Positions 52,964 through 61,724 of a stretch of 64,000 nt of DNA are shown piece by piece; positions within the stretch are counted from its first letter, which is position 1, and each line of letters begins with the position of its first letter. A model generated the notes under the pieces. The model ran no database searches, was not told where the DNA came from, and saw only the letters and a program-made list of their open reading frames with translations. Both the position numbers and the translations under genes were made by a program. This DNA is from Caldisericum exile_A (lineage in GTDB: Bacteria > Caldisericota > Caldisericia > Caldisericales > Caldisericaceae). The stretch spans positions 49,405 to 113,404 of the forward strand of contig NZ_JBLOBF010000005.1 of the NCBI RefSeq assembly GCF_047785965.1, read 5' to 3'.

Positions 52964-55319
52964 TAGAGCTCTTGAAGACCACCTTTTAAATGTAGCAGAA
53001 CTGACTTATCAGATTGTTGGGGACTCAATCTCTTCAGAGTCCCCATATACTCCTTACGAAAAGAGCATTATAAGTGATGTAAGCTATATTTTAGGTTTGC
53101 TTCACGACTTTGGAAAGGCAACAGACTATTTTCAGAATTACCTTAAAGGAGAAAGAGTTGATAAATCAAAAACAAGACATTCTTTTCTTTCTTCTATTGT
53201 CTCTTTTGGTGTTGTAAACGCATACTTAAATAGCACTAATAAAGATATCAACCCGACACTTAAAAATTTTCTTAAAATTCTCTCTTACATAGTTGTTGCA
53301 AACCATCACTCAGATCTTGATGATTTTTTGAATGAACTTTCAGTTAATCCAATTGACTCAGAATTTGAAGACCTCTTGCAATCCATTAATGAAGTGAAAC
53401 TTGCAATCTTAGTATCAAATTTGAAAAATGGTTCAATTAACTCTTTCAAAGAATTTTTATCAAAAATAAGTTTTTCAAAAGAAGAAATTTTAAACTTTTA
53501 TAAATCTTTTAAAAAAGTTCGCCATGGACTCAAGTCTGAGTTCAGGAAAATCACAAATAGCACTGATATAAATATAAGCTACTATTTTCTTGCCAATCTT
53601 ATGTTTTCTGCACTTATTGGGAGCGATAAAGAAGATGCAGTCCTCCGTAGGCAATTCAATCTACCTTATACAACATTTTCAGATAGTATTATCAAAAGCT
53701 ATAAAGAGAAACTGCCAAGAAGTAATTTAAGCATGTTAAGGGAGAGTGCTTTTGAAGAGGTTGAGAAAAACTTTTTGGAGTTATTGAAAGGCAACAATTT
53801 ATCCCATTTATTTTATATTACCCTTCCAACTGGGCTTGGAAAAACTCTTATTGGATTTAATATAGCAAATATTTTAAGGAATCATCTTAATAAAAACCAA
53901 TCAAAAACTTTTAGAATTATCTATTCACTACCTTTCATAAACATCATTGAGCAAAACGCCATGGTGTTTGAATCGGTTTTAAAAGGAGAGCTTAACAATA
54001 ATATTACAACTGATATTTTGCTTAAGCACCACCATTTAAGCGAATTATCTTATACAACGGAAGAAGATAAATACGACGTAGATGCATCGGAAATCCTAAT
54101 AGAGAATTGGGAAAGCAATATTATTATCACAACATTCGTCCAGTTGTTTCACACTCTTATATCCAATAGAAATTCAATGCTTAAAAAGTTTCATAAATTA
54201 GCTCACAGTATCATTATTATTGATGAAGTTCAAGCAGTTCCTTTAAAGTATTGGAAGTTAATTGATGAATTGCTTTTAAAATTTTTAGAGGAATTTAACT
54301 CCTATGCAATTGTGATGACTGCAACAAAGCCTATATTATTCTCTTCTGGATACGACTTAGTTCGAAATGTTTATCCTCTTAATAGGTACAAAATTGATGC
54401 CAAAACTTATTACTCTTATGATTCAATGGAAGATTTTATAAACACATTCAAAATCGAAGATGATAAATCGTATATGTTTGTTTTAAACACAATAAGTGAG
54501 GCAAAACAGTTCTACGAAATCTTAAAAGAAAAGGTGGGCGAAACAGAAATTACTTTTCTTTCATCGCACATAACTCCAAAAGAAAGGTTAGAAAGGATTG
54601 AAAAAATAAAAAGCAATAAATTTAGGTTTCTTGTATCAACACAGATTGTGGAGGCTGGTGTTGATATAGATTTCGATGTAGTTGTAAGGGATATTGCTCC
54701 ACTTGATTCAATAATACAATCCTCTGGTCGTTCGAATAGGTCAGGTGGAAGAGATATCGGTGAGGTTTATGTTGTAAAGTTCAAGGACAAAAGCAACAGT
54801 GCAAACAGACTTTATGCTTCTTATATATATGACAGAGTGCTTTTGGATATAACAGAGAACTTATTAAAGGATAGAATTTTAAAAGAAGAAGATGTTTACA
54901 AAGTATTTGATAATTACATGGAAGAGGTTGTAAAGAAGAAGGACACAGAAGGTACATCAAATGAATTAAGGAAAGCCCTGTTAGAATTAAAATACGATGG
55001 TGAAAATGCAATATCCTCTTTTGGAATTGTAGAAACAAAATACCCTACTATTGATGTTTTTATAGAGTTAGATGAAGATGCAGAGAAAATTTTTAAAGAG
55101 TATCAAAGCATTCTCGATATTCAAAACCATTTCGAAAGAATAAAACGTTTTAAAGAAATTAAAAATAGTTTCTATTCTTATGTTGTTTCTATACCTAAAA
55201 ATGTTCAAAACATACCTCCAGTTATTGGAAATTTTTATTATGTTAGCAGAAATTCTTTAGATGAATACTACGACAAAAATACTGGATTTAAAACAGAAGG
55301 AGGAAGTGTAATTTGGTAG
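52920..55319 (+). CDS. cas3: CRISPR effector nuclease-helicase Cas3 (HD domain fused)
   Basis: Recruited by Cascade to unwind and shred target DNA. The N-terminal HD nuclease is visible: SHPDRALEDHLLNVAE, GLLHDFGKATDYF (HD pair), KTRHSFLSS and VANHHSDLDD. The helicase has Walker A TLPTGLGKTLIG near residue 300, IIIDEVQAVP (DEVQ box), MTATKPI, and motif VI QSSGRSNRSGGRD. At 799 residues from ATG 52920 (AGGTGAAG upstream) it is a full-length, apparently active protein. A longer reading begins at GTG 52911. It overlaps cas4 by seven bases. Confidence 0.95.
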   Translation: MSSSLNQSGLFSHPDRALEDHLLNVAELTYQIVGDSISSESPYTPYEKSIISDVSYILGLLHDFGKATDYFQNYLKGERVDKSKTRHSFLSSIVSFGVVNAYLNSTNKDINPTLKNFLKILSYIVVANHHSDLDDFLNELSVNPIDSEFEDLLQSINEVKLAILVSNLKNGSINSFKEFLSKISFSKEEILNFYKSFKKVRHGLKSEFRKITNSTDINISYYFLANLMFSALIGSDKEDAVLRRQFNLPYTTFSDSIIKSYKEKLPRSNLSMLRESAFEEVEKNFLELLKGNNLSHLFYITLPTGLGKTLIGFNIANILRNHLNKNQSKTFRIIYSLPFINIIEQNAMVFESVLKGELNNNITTDILLKHHHLSELSYTTEEDKYDVDASEILIENWESNIIITTFVQLFHTLISNRNSMLKKFHKLAHSIIIIDEVQAVPLKYWKLIDELLLKFLEEFNSYAIVMTATKPILFSSGYDLVRNVYPLNRYKIDAKTYYSYDSMEDFINTFKIEDDKSYMFVLNTISEAKQFYEILKEKVGETEITFLSSHITPKERLERIEKIKSNKFRFLVSTQIVEAGVDIDFDVVVRDIAPLDSIIQSSGRSNRSGGRDIGEVYVVKFKDKSNSANRLYASYIYDRVLLDITENLLKDRILKEEDVYKVFDNYMEEVVKKKDTEGTSNELRKALLELKYDGENAISSFGIVETKYPTIDVFIELDEDAEKIFKEYQSILDIQNHFERIKRFKEIKNSFYSYVVSIPKNVQNIPPVIGNFYYVSRNSLDEYYDKNTGFKTEGGSVIW

Positions 55320-55816
55320 ACGATTTTAAAATAACAGGAACAGTTATTCAAAGTTATCTTATATGTAAAAGACAAGCCTGGTTTCATATTCATAAAATTA
55401 TACCTTTTCAAGACCATCCACTTCTTGAGATTGGCAGATTAATAGATGAGTATTCTTATGAGAGGGATCTAAAGCGGATAATTCTTGACAATGTCCAGAT
55501 TGATTTTGTAAGAGGTAAAAACGGAGATTTGCTTGTAGGTGAAGTTAAAAAGTCGTCAAAGGCAAAAGAGATTGCAAAAATGCAGTTGCTATTTTATTTG
55601 TGGGTATTAGAAGAGAAAGGTATTAAAGCTAAAGGGGTTTTAAGCTTTCCAACAGAACGAAGAAGGGAATTCTTGGAATTAAAAGAAACCGAAAGAAGAA
55701 AGATTTTTGATATCATAGAAGGAATTAATGACATTGCCATAATGGAGAATGCACCGTCTTTTAAAAAGATTCCTTTTTGTAAAAACTGTGCGTATAAGGA
55801 GTTTTGCTTTGCATGA
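55313..55816 (+). CDS. cas4: CRISPR adaptation exonuclease Cas4
   Basis: RecB-like Fe-S nuclease of 167 residues that trims and orients new spacers. It carries the N-terminal cluster cysteine in LICKRQAWFH, nuclease residues in EIGRLIDE and LVGEVKKSSK (the E-x-K motif), and the C-terminal cysteines CKNCAYKEFC. It uses a TTG start at 55313 with GGAGG 13 bases upstream. It ends by overlapping the cas1 ATG by four bases, so Cas4 and the N-terminal half of Cas1 would be translated together. Confidence 0.93.
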   Translation: MVDDFKITGTVIQSYLICKRQAWFHIHKIIPFQDHPLLEIGRLIDEYSYERDLKRIILDNVQIDFVRGKNGDLLVGEVKKSSKAKEIAKMQLLFYLWVLEEKGIKAKGVLSFPTERRREFLELKETERRKIFDIIEGINDIAIMENAPSFKKIPFCKNCAYKEFCFA

Positions 55817-56472
55817 ATGAAGTAATCTATATATTCAAAAGTGGAAGAATTGCAAGAAAAGACAACACGCTCTTTTTTGAAAGTGACGCGGAAAAGAGAT
55901 ACATTCCAGTTGAAAACACAAAAATTATTCATGTTTTTGGAGAAATTACAATAAACAAAGATGCTCTTGAATTTCTTTCGCAAAAAGAAATAATTCTTCA
56001 CTTTTATAATTATTATGAGTACTATATAGGAAGCTTTTATCCAAGGGAACACTATAATTCTGGTTATATGATTGTAAACCAGGTCAAAAATTATCTTGAT
56101 AGTAATCTTAGACTTAAACTTGCAAAAAAGTTTGTCTTAGGAAGCATCTCTAATATGGAAAGAGTTCTTTCATATTATTCAAGAAGAGGCTTCTCTCTTT
56201 CTGATATAGTAAACTCCTTAAGAAATATCAAAGATTCAATGGACGAAGTAAGTGATGTGAAGGAACTTCTGGCATTAGAAGGTAAAAGTAGGGAAATATA
56301 TTACAATGGATTTTCGGAAATATTGAAAGATACCCAATTTATCATGAGAGAAAGATCAAGGCGCCCTCCTAAAGACAGAATAAACGCACTAATAAGCTTT
56401 GGTAATTCACTACTTTATCCAGAAATTCTTTCTCAAATATACAAAACTCACCTTGATCCAAGGATAGGATAG
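55813..56472 (+). pseudogene. cas1: cas1, 5' half, interrupted by a mobile insertion
   Basis: N-terminal 219 residues of the CRISPR integrase, from ATG 55813 (overlapping the cas4 stop; AAGGAG upstream) to a TAG created at the insertion junction. It contains the beta-sandwich domain, the first catalytic glutamate in ALEGKSREIYY (residue 154), and RERSRRPPKDRINALISFGNSLLY. It breaks off at THLDPRIG, directly before the catalytic YLHE motif. The 3' half lies at 61725-62060. No other damage is seen, so the interruption looks recent. Alone it lacks the catalytic histidine and the second acidic pair. Confidence 0.93.
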
Positions 56473-57941
56473 TTCCCCCATTTGTAGACATTTATCCACA
56501 CTCCGGGGTTTAGGAAGTCCTTGAAGTAAGGATTGTTTTTAAGGACTTCCAAGGGAGCACTATTACACCCTTTTAGTCTCTCAAGATACCTTTTTGTCAG
56601 TATCTTAAGGACTTGCTTTTTTGGAGTGTAGAGTTTTATCTCCTCAGTAGAACGTCTACTGAGAAGGTTCCTTGCAGAATTTACTTGTGCATTTATCTTT
56701 TTACCACAAGCCTTGCATTTAAACTCTTGAGTGCTTTTTCTATTTCTCTTATCTATATATCCACAACTGCTACACTCTTGAGAGCTATAAGCAGGATTTA
56801 CTTGTTCTATCTCTATACCATAAAGATCTTGCAAGCTTTTTAGCTTTTCATTCACAATTCTCTTTCCAAATCTACTTAATAGTCTGTTCATTCTCTTTGA
56901 AAGTTCTTGCCCTCTAAAGTCCAATCTTTCTATCACTATACTTGCAGGTCTGTATGTCTCTATTAACCTGTTTAAATATCTGTTTATCTCATTCTTCAAA
57001 AACTCTCTTAACTTCCTAACTAACTCTCTGTATTTTTTATCCTGACTTGGTCTTATCCCTGCTTTTTGTAAGTGTGCCATTCTTCTGGTTATTTTCTCAT
57101 CTAAATTTATTAAAAACTCTAAAAAACTTCTGCCAATCAAGTCTCCTCTATCTGTTGCAAATAAAGGATTTAACCCCAAGTCTATAGCTATCTCAGGCAC
57201 TATAGGTCTATATTCTTTTCTTCTTATCTCTTTGATAAGTCTTACTGAAAGCTTTCCATCTTCTACTTGCACTTGGTAAAAATTTAAAAACTTTCCTTCA
57301 ACTCCTTCTGCATAAGTGTTATTCTTAAGAGGAATTAATATAGGCTTTCCTTTCTCAAGCGTTGATATTTTCAGCCACTTATCATAGTTTCTACTTTTTT
57401 GGTTCTCTTCCACTATTGCTACCTTGCTATCTAAATGCATTGAGATATTTTTAAAACTTGGTTTTCTTCGCTTATTCAATATGTGTTTGAAAATCGTTCT
57501 TGCTAAAAGCAGCTCCTCTTTAGAAACTTTATACTCTATCCTGTTTCCCTTCTCAAACCAATAGATAGTTTCTAATGTTTTACTAAACCAAGCCTTCCTA
57601 CTATTTATGGCAATAAGTACTCTCTTTGTCTTTTGAGTAAGATTAGTGTTGTAGATTATTTCCTCAAATTCTTCTTGAACACAAGATAAGTATCCCTCCA
57701 ATATACCAACTACCTGCCACTGACAGCTTTGCTTGTATCTTTCTGATAGAGAACTCTCTAATTCTTTTAGTTTTAGATACTTGTTAAACTTGCCTGTTTT
57801 AAAAAACTCAGCCCACTGAATTTTTGATATTGCCTGTGCGGTTTTTCTGTATTCTTTTAATACCTGCTCTACCTTGTTTATTTTTTCTTTATTAGGAAAG
57901 CAAGGATATATATAAGTTCTGACGATTTTCTCTTCAGTCAT
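56448..57941 (-). CDS. tnpB: TnpB-family RNA-guided nuclease-like protein with altered RuvC site
   Basis: OrfB/TnpB-type protein of 497 residues, longer than the usual 380-420. RuvC-I is AIDLGLNPLF near residue 251, with the first catalytic aspartate. RuvC-II is SIVIERLDF near 332, with the glutamate. A four-cysteine zinc finger (CSSCGYIDKRNRKS and CKACGKK) lies at about 388-412. The third RuvC site normally reads N-A-D-x-N, but here it is NAQVNSARNLL with glutamine 419. That may make it cleavage-deficient. Its last seven residues and stop codon are read from cas1 DNA outside the element. AGGG precedes the ATG. It is 94 bases downstream of the restriction gene. Confidence 0.9.
   Translation of the reverse strand: MTEEKIVRTYIYPCFPNKEKINKVEQVLKEYRKTAQAISKIQWAEFFKTGKFNKYLKLKELESSLSERYKQSCQWQVVGILEGYLSCVQEEFEEIIYNTNLTQKTKRVLIAINSRKAWFSKTLETIYWFEKGNRIEYKVSKEELLLARTIFKHILNKRRKPSFKNISMHLDSKVAIVEENQKSRNYDKWLKISTLEKGKPILIPLKNNTYAEGVEGKFLNFYQVQVEDGKLSVRLIKEIRRKEYRPIVPEIAIDLGLNPLFATDRGDLIGRSFLEFLINLDEKITRRMAHLQKAGIRPSQDKKYRELVRKLREFLKNEINRYLNRLIETYRPASIVIERLDFRGQELSKRMNRLLSRFGKRIVNEKLKSLQDLYGIEIEQVNPAYSSQECSSCGYIDKRNRKSTQEFKCKACGKKINAQVNSARNLLSRRSTEEIKLYTPKKQVLKILTKRYLERLKGCNSAPLEVLKNNPYFKDFLNPGVWINVYKWGNYPILGSR
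56513..56550 (-). ncRNA. Hairpin at the tnpB 3' end, candidate omega-RNA/right-end structure
   Basis: GGAAGTCCTT (56513-56522) and AAGGACTTCC (56541-56550) are a perfect 10-bp inverted repeat with an 18-base loop. It overlaps the last codons of tnpB, about 45 bases before the element edge. TnpB guide RNAs of IS200/IS605 elements come from this position, with the scaffold inside the element and the guide in the flank. On that model the guide would be the complement of cas1 bases 56450-56469. Only the hairpin is seen; the RNA is inferred. Confidence 0.5.
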
Positions 57942-58034
57942 TTTTGTTTCCCTGTGTTATCTCCATTATTATCTTCTCTTTTTTTTCTCTTTGCTCTTAG
58001 CATAATGTAAACGTTCATGTTTGTCACGATACAA

Positions 58035-60818
58035 CTATAAAATCAAGTTATTAGTATCCAATCTAATTTCTGATTTCTTGTCATTTAACTGACCTTTAAA
58101 TATATCACTATAAATCTTATCGTAAATTTCGATTAGTTCCACTATTTTTAGCTCTGGGATATTCACTTTGACAAATTTAAAGCCTAAAATGGCTTGTTTA
58201 TTCTTGATTTTAGGATATCCGCTTTTTCCAGTAGAAGACATGCTCTCTAACAGTTTGATGTTTTTTTCGTGAACCAAAGATAGAAACAAAGAAAAAGATT
58301 CTTTAATATCTGGTTCTTTTCTTCTTAAAACAATAAAATCATTAGAGAATAAAAATCCTGTTGCTGATTTTGTAACTACGGCAATTTTCTTTTGATAAAT
58401 TCTAACAGGAGCAATAATTACATCGCCTTCTTCTAAAACCCCGAATTTGCCTGCATTTATTTTTCTTTTTATTCTTTCTTTGTTAATAGTAGTTGTGCAG
58501 CTTAAATTTTTGGGAGTAATGATTCCTGTACCCCCTGCAACTATATCTCCTGTTTCGCAAATTAACAAATTCTCCATATCTATGGTAGCAGGTTTTTGTA
58601 TATCAACTATCTCCCAATCCTGCTCCAGTGTGAATTTTTTAATTGAATCCGCACTATCTTCCATTAAAAACTTAGGTGTTAAGATTAATTTAGGATCTTC
58701 GTTGTAGATCTCTTCAATAGTTTTTACAACTATCTTATCATCTTTTTCAATAGATCCTTCAAAACCTTTAGAAATAATATCAGCTATTTCATCAGTTAAA
58801 TCATTTTCTTCCGTAACTATTGTGTTAACTGTTTTCCTCTTTTTAGTTCTAACATATCCAATATTCTTTGCATCATAAAAAATGATTTTTTCAGATTTCA
58901 ATTCATCTTTAAAATCTTCCATGCTGTGAAGTTTATTAAACAATTTATTACTCTCTTCCAAACTTCTTTTCTCGGCAAACACTAACACTGTTTTCTGTTG
59001 AGCATGAGGAGCAAATGCATACTCCGGCAAAGCAACAACAGCAATAATTCTAAAATAGGTTAAAAACAACAATCTAACTTTTAAGTATTCGTCGCTGTCA
59101 AAAATAGAGAATGGTAAAACAACTCCTAACTTTCCTTTTTGGTTTAACAGCTGATACCATCTTTCTACAAACAGACATTCTGATGCAGTTGTAATACCCT
59201 TTTTAAATTCTAAGAATTCCTTCATTTTGAAATGATTGTATTCGTTACTTCTTATCTCTAAACTAAATGGAGGATTAGACACAATAAAATCTACTCCATA
59301 TCCTTCTTTCAAGCTCTCTAAAGTGCAACCTTCCCCTCTCCAAATGTTCTGATCTTTTACAAACGGCAATGGTAAGTTGGATAGAGGTGAAAGAGCATCT
59401 CTTGTGTATATATTGGCTGAACCGTCACCATGAATAACCATATTTACTTTACATAGGGTTGTAGCTCTTGTTTCGTTATCTATGCCAAAAAGAATTTTTA
59501 AAGCGTTTTCCCTTACCTCCTCAACTGAGCGGTCTTTAAAAATTAACCTCAAAGCTTCTATTAAAAACGTTCCCGAACCGCAGGATGGATCAAGGATATA
59601 TTTGTAATTTCCATTTTTTAACTCTTCTCCAACCTGTTGAATATTCAAAGCTTTGCAGGTAAACCTACAAATATTTGGATGAGTGAAAAACAAACCTCTG
59701 CTTTGTCTAAATATTGAGTGCATGAAATCTAAAAATACATCTCCTAATGAGTCTTCTCCTAAAAATCTCACACTTCTGAGTTTTACTCTTTGAAGATACG
59801 GAACTATATCTAATAAAATTTCTTCTTTCTTTTCATGATTTATAATTTCTGTCTTAGTAGCTTCTTTTGGATCTTCTCCTATAAATTCAATCAGTGCATT
59901 TTCCAATAAATGTTTAATCCTGTTATAAAAGGCAGTCTTATTCAAATAGTCTTCTGGTTTTACTTGAAAATCAGGTTCTTTGTTCTCTTTTTTAAAGACT
60001 TGAATTTCATCGTAAGTTTTAGCAAGAAGGAGGTTAATGATAACATTGAAGGCTTTTTCTTCTACAACGCCAAAATTTCTCAATCTTTGATGTAACTTTT
60101 CTTTTAACAGATTTTTAAATTCACTTGGATTTTCTATATCTATTAAATCATCTTTGGTCAAAGGTTTTTTACGAAAATAAATTTTATCTCCCAAGATCGT
60201 AGGAAAAGAATTATAAACAAACGGAGAATTCCTTGTAATTATTTTATCTATCGAAATTCCCGATTCTGTTGATATTTCTATTTCAGGGTAAGAGACCCAT
60301 CTATAAAAGGTTTCAATCTCTCCCTTGTGAAACCCTATTTCATAAGCAATCAAAACTAAAGGATAAGATTGTTCTTTGTCTTTTGCATAAGAGTGAGCGA
60401 TATTATAGAGTTGTCTTTTGAAATAATTGGTGAATTCTGAATCGCTAATTCTATGAATAGATGTTTTACACTCTACTAAAGCGATACATTTTCTTCCGTT
60501 GTAACTTTCGTCAATATCAATTTGTATATCTATTCTTTTTGATGGAGAACCGACAAAAGAAACCTTTTCTCTTCTGATTTTCTCGGAGGGAATTTTGAAC
60601 TCGAAAATCATGTTTAAAATAGCTAATGCTCTGCCAAGCTCCCCTAAAACATTCTGATTAACTAAAGAAATATCAAAGGTTATACTTTCACTACCACCTA
60701 AAGAATAAATCAATTGATTATCTGCTATTTTTACCTTGTCGCTATTAAAATGTTGAATCTTTTCCTTTAATAAATCAACTGCTTCTTTTAGACCAAAAGA
60801 CTTCTCTTCGTTGAACAT
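58035..60818 (-). CDS. One-chain restriction-modification enzyme (nuclease-methylase-specificity fusion)
   Basis: A 927-residue fusion. Residues about 90-120 form a PD-(D/E)xK nuclease of the type I HSDR-N style (RIDIQIDI and ALVECKTS). The middle is an N6-adenine methylase with SAM motif LDPSCGSGTFLIEAL near 410 and catalytic NPPF in IVSNPPFSLEI near 516. The last 230 residues resemble an HsdS target-recognition half (ETGDIVAGGTG, SNDFIVLRRK, KSGYPKIKN). No separate HsdR helicase exists, so a type IIG-like enzyme that cuts and methylates is likely. The ATG at 60818 has GGAGG eight bases upstream; a TTG at 60833 sits on the ribosome site. It probably acts as addictive cargo. Confidence 0.87.
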   Translation of the reverse strand: MFNEEKSFGLKEAVDLLKEKIQHFNSDKVKIADNQLIYSLGGSESITFDISLVNQNVLGELGRALAILNMIFEFKIPSEKIRREKVSFVGSPSKRIDIQIDIDESYNGRKCIALVECKTSIHRISDSEFTNYFKRQLYNIAHSYAKDKEQSYPLVLIAYEIGFHKGEIETFYRWVSYPEIEISTESGISIDKIITRNSPFVYNSFPTILGDKIYFRKKPLTKDDLIDIENPSEFKNLLKEKLHQRLRNFGVVEEKAFNVIINLLLAKTYDEIQVFKKENKEPDFQVKPEDYLNKTAFYNRIKHLLENALIEFIGEDPKEATKTEIINHEKKEEILLDIVPYLQRVKLRSVRFLGEDSLGDVFLDFMHSIFRQSRGLFFTHPNICRFTCKALNIQQVGEELKNGNYKYILDPSCGSGTFLIEALRLIFKDRSVEEVRENALKILFGIDNETRATTLCKVNMVIHGDGSANIYTRDALSPLSNLPLPFVKDQNIWRGEGCTLESLKEGYGVDFIVSNPPFSLEIRSNEYNHFKMKEFLEFKKGITTASECLFVERWYQLLNQKGKLGVVLPFSIFDSDEYLKVRLLFLTYFRIIAVVALPEYAFAPHAQQKTVLVFAEKRSLEESNKLFNKLHSMEDFKDELKSEKIIFYDAKNIGYVRTKKRKTVNTIVTEENDLTDEIADIISKGFEGSIEKDDKIVVKTIEEIYNEDPKLILTPKFLMEDSADSIKKFTLEQDWEIVDIQKPATIDMENLLICETGDIVAGGTGIITPKNLSCTTTINKERIKRKINAGKFGVLEEGDVIIAPVRIYQKKIAVVTKSATGFLFSNDFIVLRRKEPDIKESFSLFLSLVHEKNIKLLESMSSTGKSGYPKIKNKQAILGFKFVKVNIPELKIVELIEIYDKIYSDIFKGQLNDKKSEIRLDTNNLIL

Positions 60819-60918
60819 TAAATTTTCCTCCAAAGTTTTTGATTTCTTGCTCTACGAGTTTTTCAATCCGTTCAAGACTATCAGCTATCCTTTCGAGTTT
60901 ATTTTCTAACATAGCCAT
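60775..60918 (-). CDS. Small coiled-coil protein upstream of the restriction enzyme
   Basis: A 47-residue frame beginning MAMLENKLERIADSLERIEK, an evident amphipathic coiled-coil with leucine and isoleucine every three to four residues. It lies between ssb and the restriction gene, and its end overlaps the restriction gene by 44 bases, including that gene's ribosome site. Translation through it would couple the two genes. CGGTG is a weak ribosome site; a second ATG at 60912 is possible. Short proteins of this style occur next to SSB in phages and plasmids, but the function is unknown. Confidence 0.55.
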   Translation of the reverse strand: MAMLENKLERIADSLERIEKLVEQEIKNFGGKFNVQRREVFWSKRSS

Positions 60919-60943
60919 CACCGTTAACAGATTAATATATTAC

Positions 60944-61405
60944 TCAACCTAATAGGTAATCTAATGAATTGTCGTATGATTCTACATCTACCTCATCAAC
61001 TGTATCTAATAATTCATCTGACGCTTTTTCATCAATATGCTCAGGTTCTGGTGTTGCGTGTTCTTGAGTATTTTCCTTCTTCTTTGTGATAAGTGAGATA
61101 TTGTCTGTATAAATGCTAATTGACTTCTTTCGGACATTATCCTTTCCTACATAATCATCCACAACAAGGCGTCCTCTTACTTCAATCTTATCACCTTGGT
61201 TGTATTTTCCCTGTATCTCTTTTGCGTTTTCAAATGCAACAATATTGGGTAAAGTAGCTACATCTCCCTTATGTGTTCGCCTGTTCGATGCAAAACGAAT
61301 AACAACAAACTCACGACCCTTAGAAGTTTGTATTAACTCCGGATCTTTAACTAATCGCCCAATTGCATGAACTTCAATTACATCTTCATTGTTTTGTTTT
61401 ACCAC
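60944..61405 (-). CDS. ssb: Single-stranded DNA-binding protein
   Basis: A 153-residue OB-fold SSB: IEVHAIGRLVKDPELIQTSKGREFVVIRFASNRR, VAFENAKEIQGKYNQGDKIEVRGRLVVDDY and KSISIYTDNISLI follow the family order. The C-terminal tail is acidic (DELLDTVDEVDVESYDNSLDYLLG) but ends LDYLLG rather than the DDDIPF-type tip bacterial SSBs use to recruit partners. It starts with GTG after AGAGGTGA. As cargo of an insertion, it is most likely of plasmid or phage origin, and could protect single-stranded DNA during transposition. Confidence 0.88.
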   Translation of the reverse strand: MVKQNNEDVIEVHAIGRLVKDPELIQTSKGREFVVIRFASNRRTHKGDVATLPNIVAFENAKEIQGKYNQGDKIEVRGRLVVDDYVGKDNVRKKSISIYTDNISLITKKKENTQEHATPEPEHIDEKASDELLDTVDEVDVESYDNSLDYLLG

Positions 61406-61485
61406 GTCTCACCTCTGAGTATTTTAAATTATTTATTCTTTTTCTTGACTCTCTTCGAATTCAAGAACTGCTCTCTTTAAGTCAA

Positions 61486-61629
61486 CTATCGTTGTTTAAA
61501 ACTTAGACAAAATTTTTTCTTTGAATTAATACTACTTTTACTTAGTGTATCTTCAAGCTTTAAAACATCTAAAGACAAATTTGCCATAACTTCATCTAAC
61601 TGTTTTAAAGCTTCTTTATCTTTAGCCAT
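61486..61629 (-). CDS. Small ORF at the head of the insertion, possibly frameshifted
   Basis: GGAGG precedes ATG 61629. The 47-residue frame reads MAKDKEALKQLDEVMANLSL and DVLKLEDTLSKSSINSKKKF, helical and charged. Just before its stop, another frame continues in the same style (TIVDLKRAVLEFEESQEKE, ending near 61438), suggesting a one-base shift in an originally 65-70-residue protein. It is the first gene of the minus-strand set and sits by the right edge of the insertion. Function unknown. Confidence 0.45.
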   Translation of the reverse strand: MAKDKEALKQLDEVMANLSLDVLKLEDTLSKSSINSKKKFCLSFKQR

Positions 61630-61724
61630 TTTGAACCTCCATATATATATTATAAGAAAAAAATCATAAGAAATTAATAGTTTTTTGAATATTTTCTACA
61701 AAGACTTTAAGATAGAGGCTGTTA
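61630..61724 (-). promoter_or_regulatory. Right edge of the insertion with likely outward-to-inward promoter
   Basis: AT-rich DNA with a TATAAT-like box (complement of ATTATA around 61646-61652) shortly upstream of the small ORF. It should drive the cargo genes leftward. No -35 box can be picked with confidence and no terminal hairpin is obvious. Confidence 0.35.

Larger units (their letters stand above)
56470..61724. mobile_element. 5,255-bp TnpB-bounded insertion in cas1 with SSB and restriction-modification cargo
   Basis: Deleting exactly these bases joins GGA to TAC-TTG-CAT and restores a continuous 330-residue Cas1. TA is present at both junctions (56470-56471 and 61725-61726), so the edge is ambiguous by two bases. 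No longer target duplication and no inverted ends are visible, which fits IS200/IS605-type insertion. All genes inside lie on the minus strand: small ORF, ssb, small coiled-coil ORF, one-chain restriction enzyme, tnpB. No TnpA or serine recombinase is encoded, so movement would need a partner in trans. Whether the whole unit moved at once or a TnpB element and cargo arrived separately is not decided. Confidence 0.85.

Noticed and set aside
56470..61724. Group I or group II intron, or intein, interrupting cas1
   Set aside because: No reverse transcriptase, maturase or homing endonuclease is encoded, all genes run opposite to cas1, and the frame stops at once, so neither splicing type fits.
56470..61724. 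Tn7-like CRISPR-associated transposon
   Set aside because: No tnsA, tnsB, tnsC or tniQ; the cas operon itself lies outside the insertion and has cas3.
56470..61724. IS607-type element
   Set aside because: No serine recombinase gene and no GG-GG junction pattern; IS200/IS605-like fits better, though tnpA is absent.
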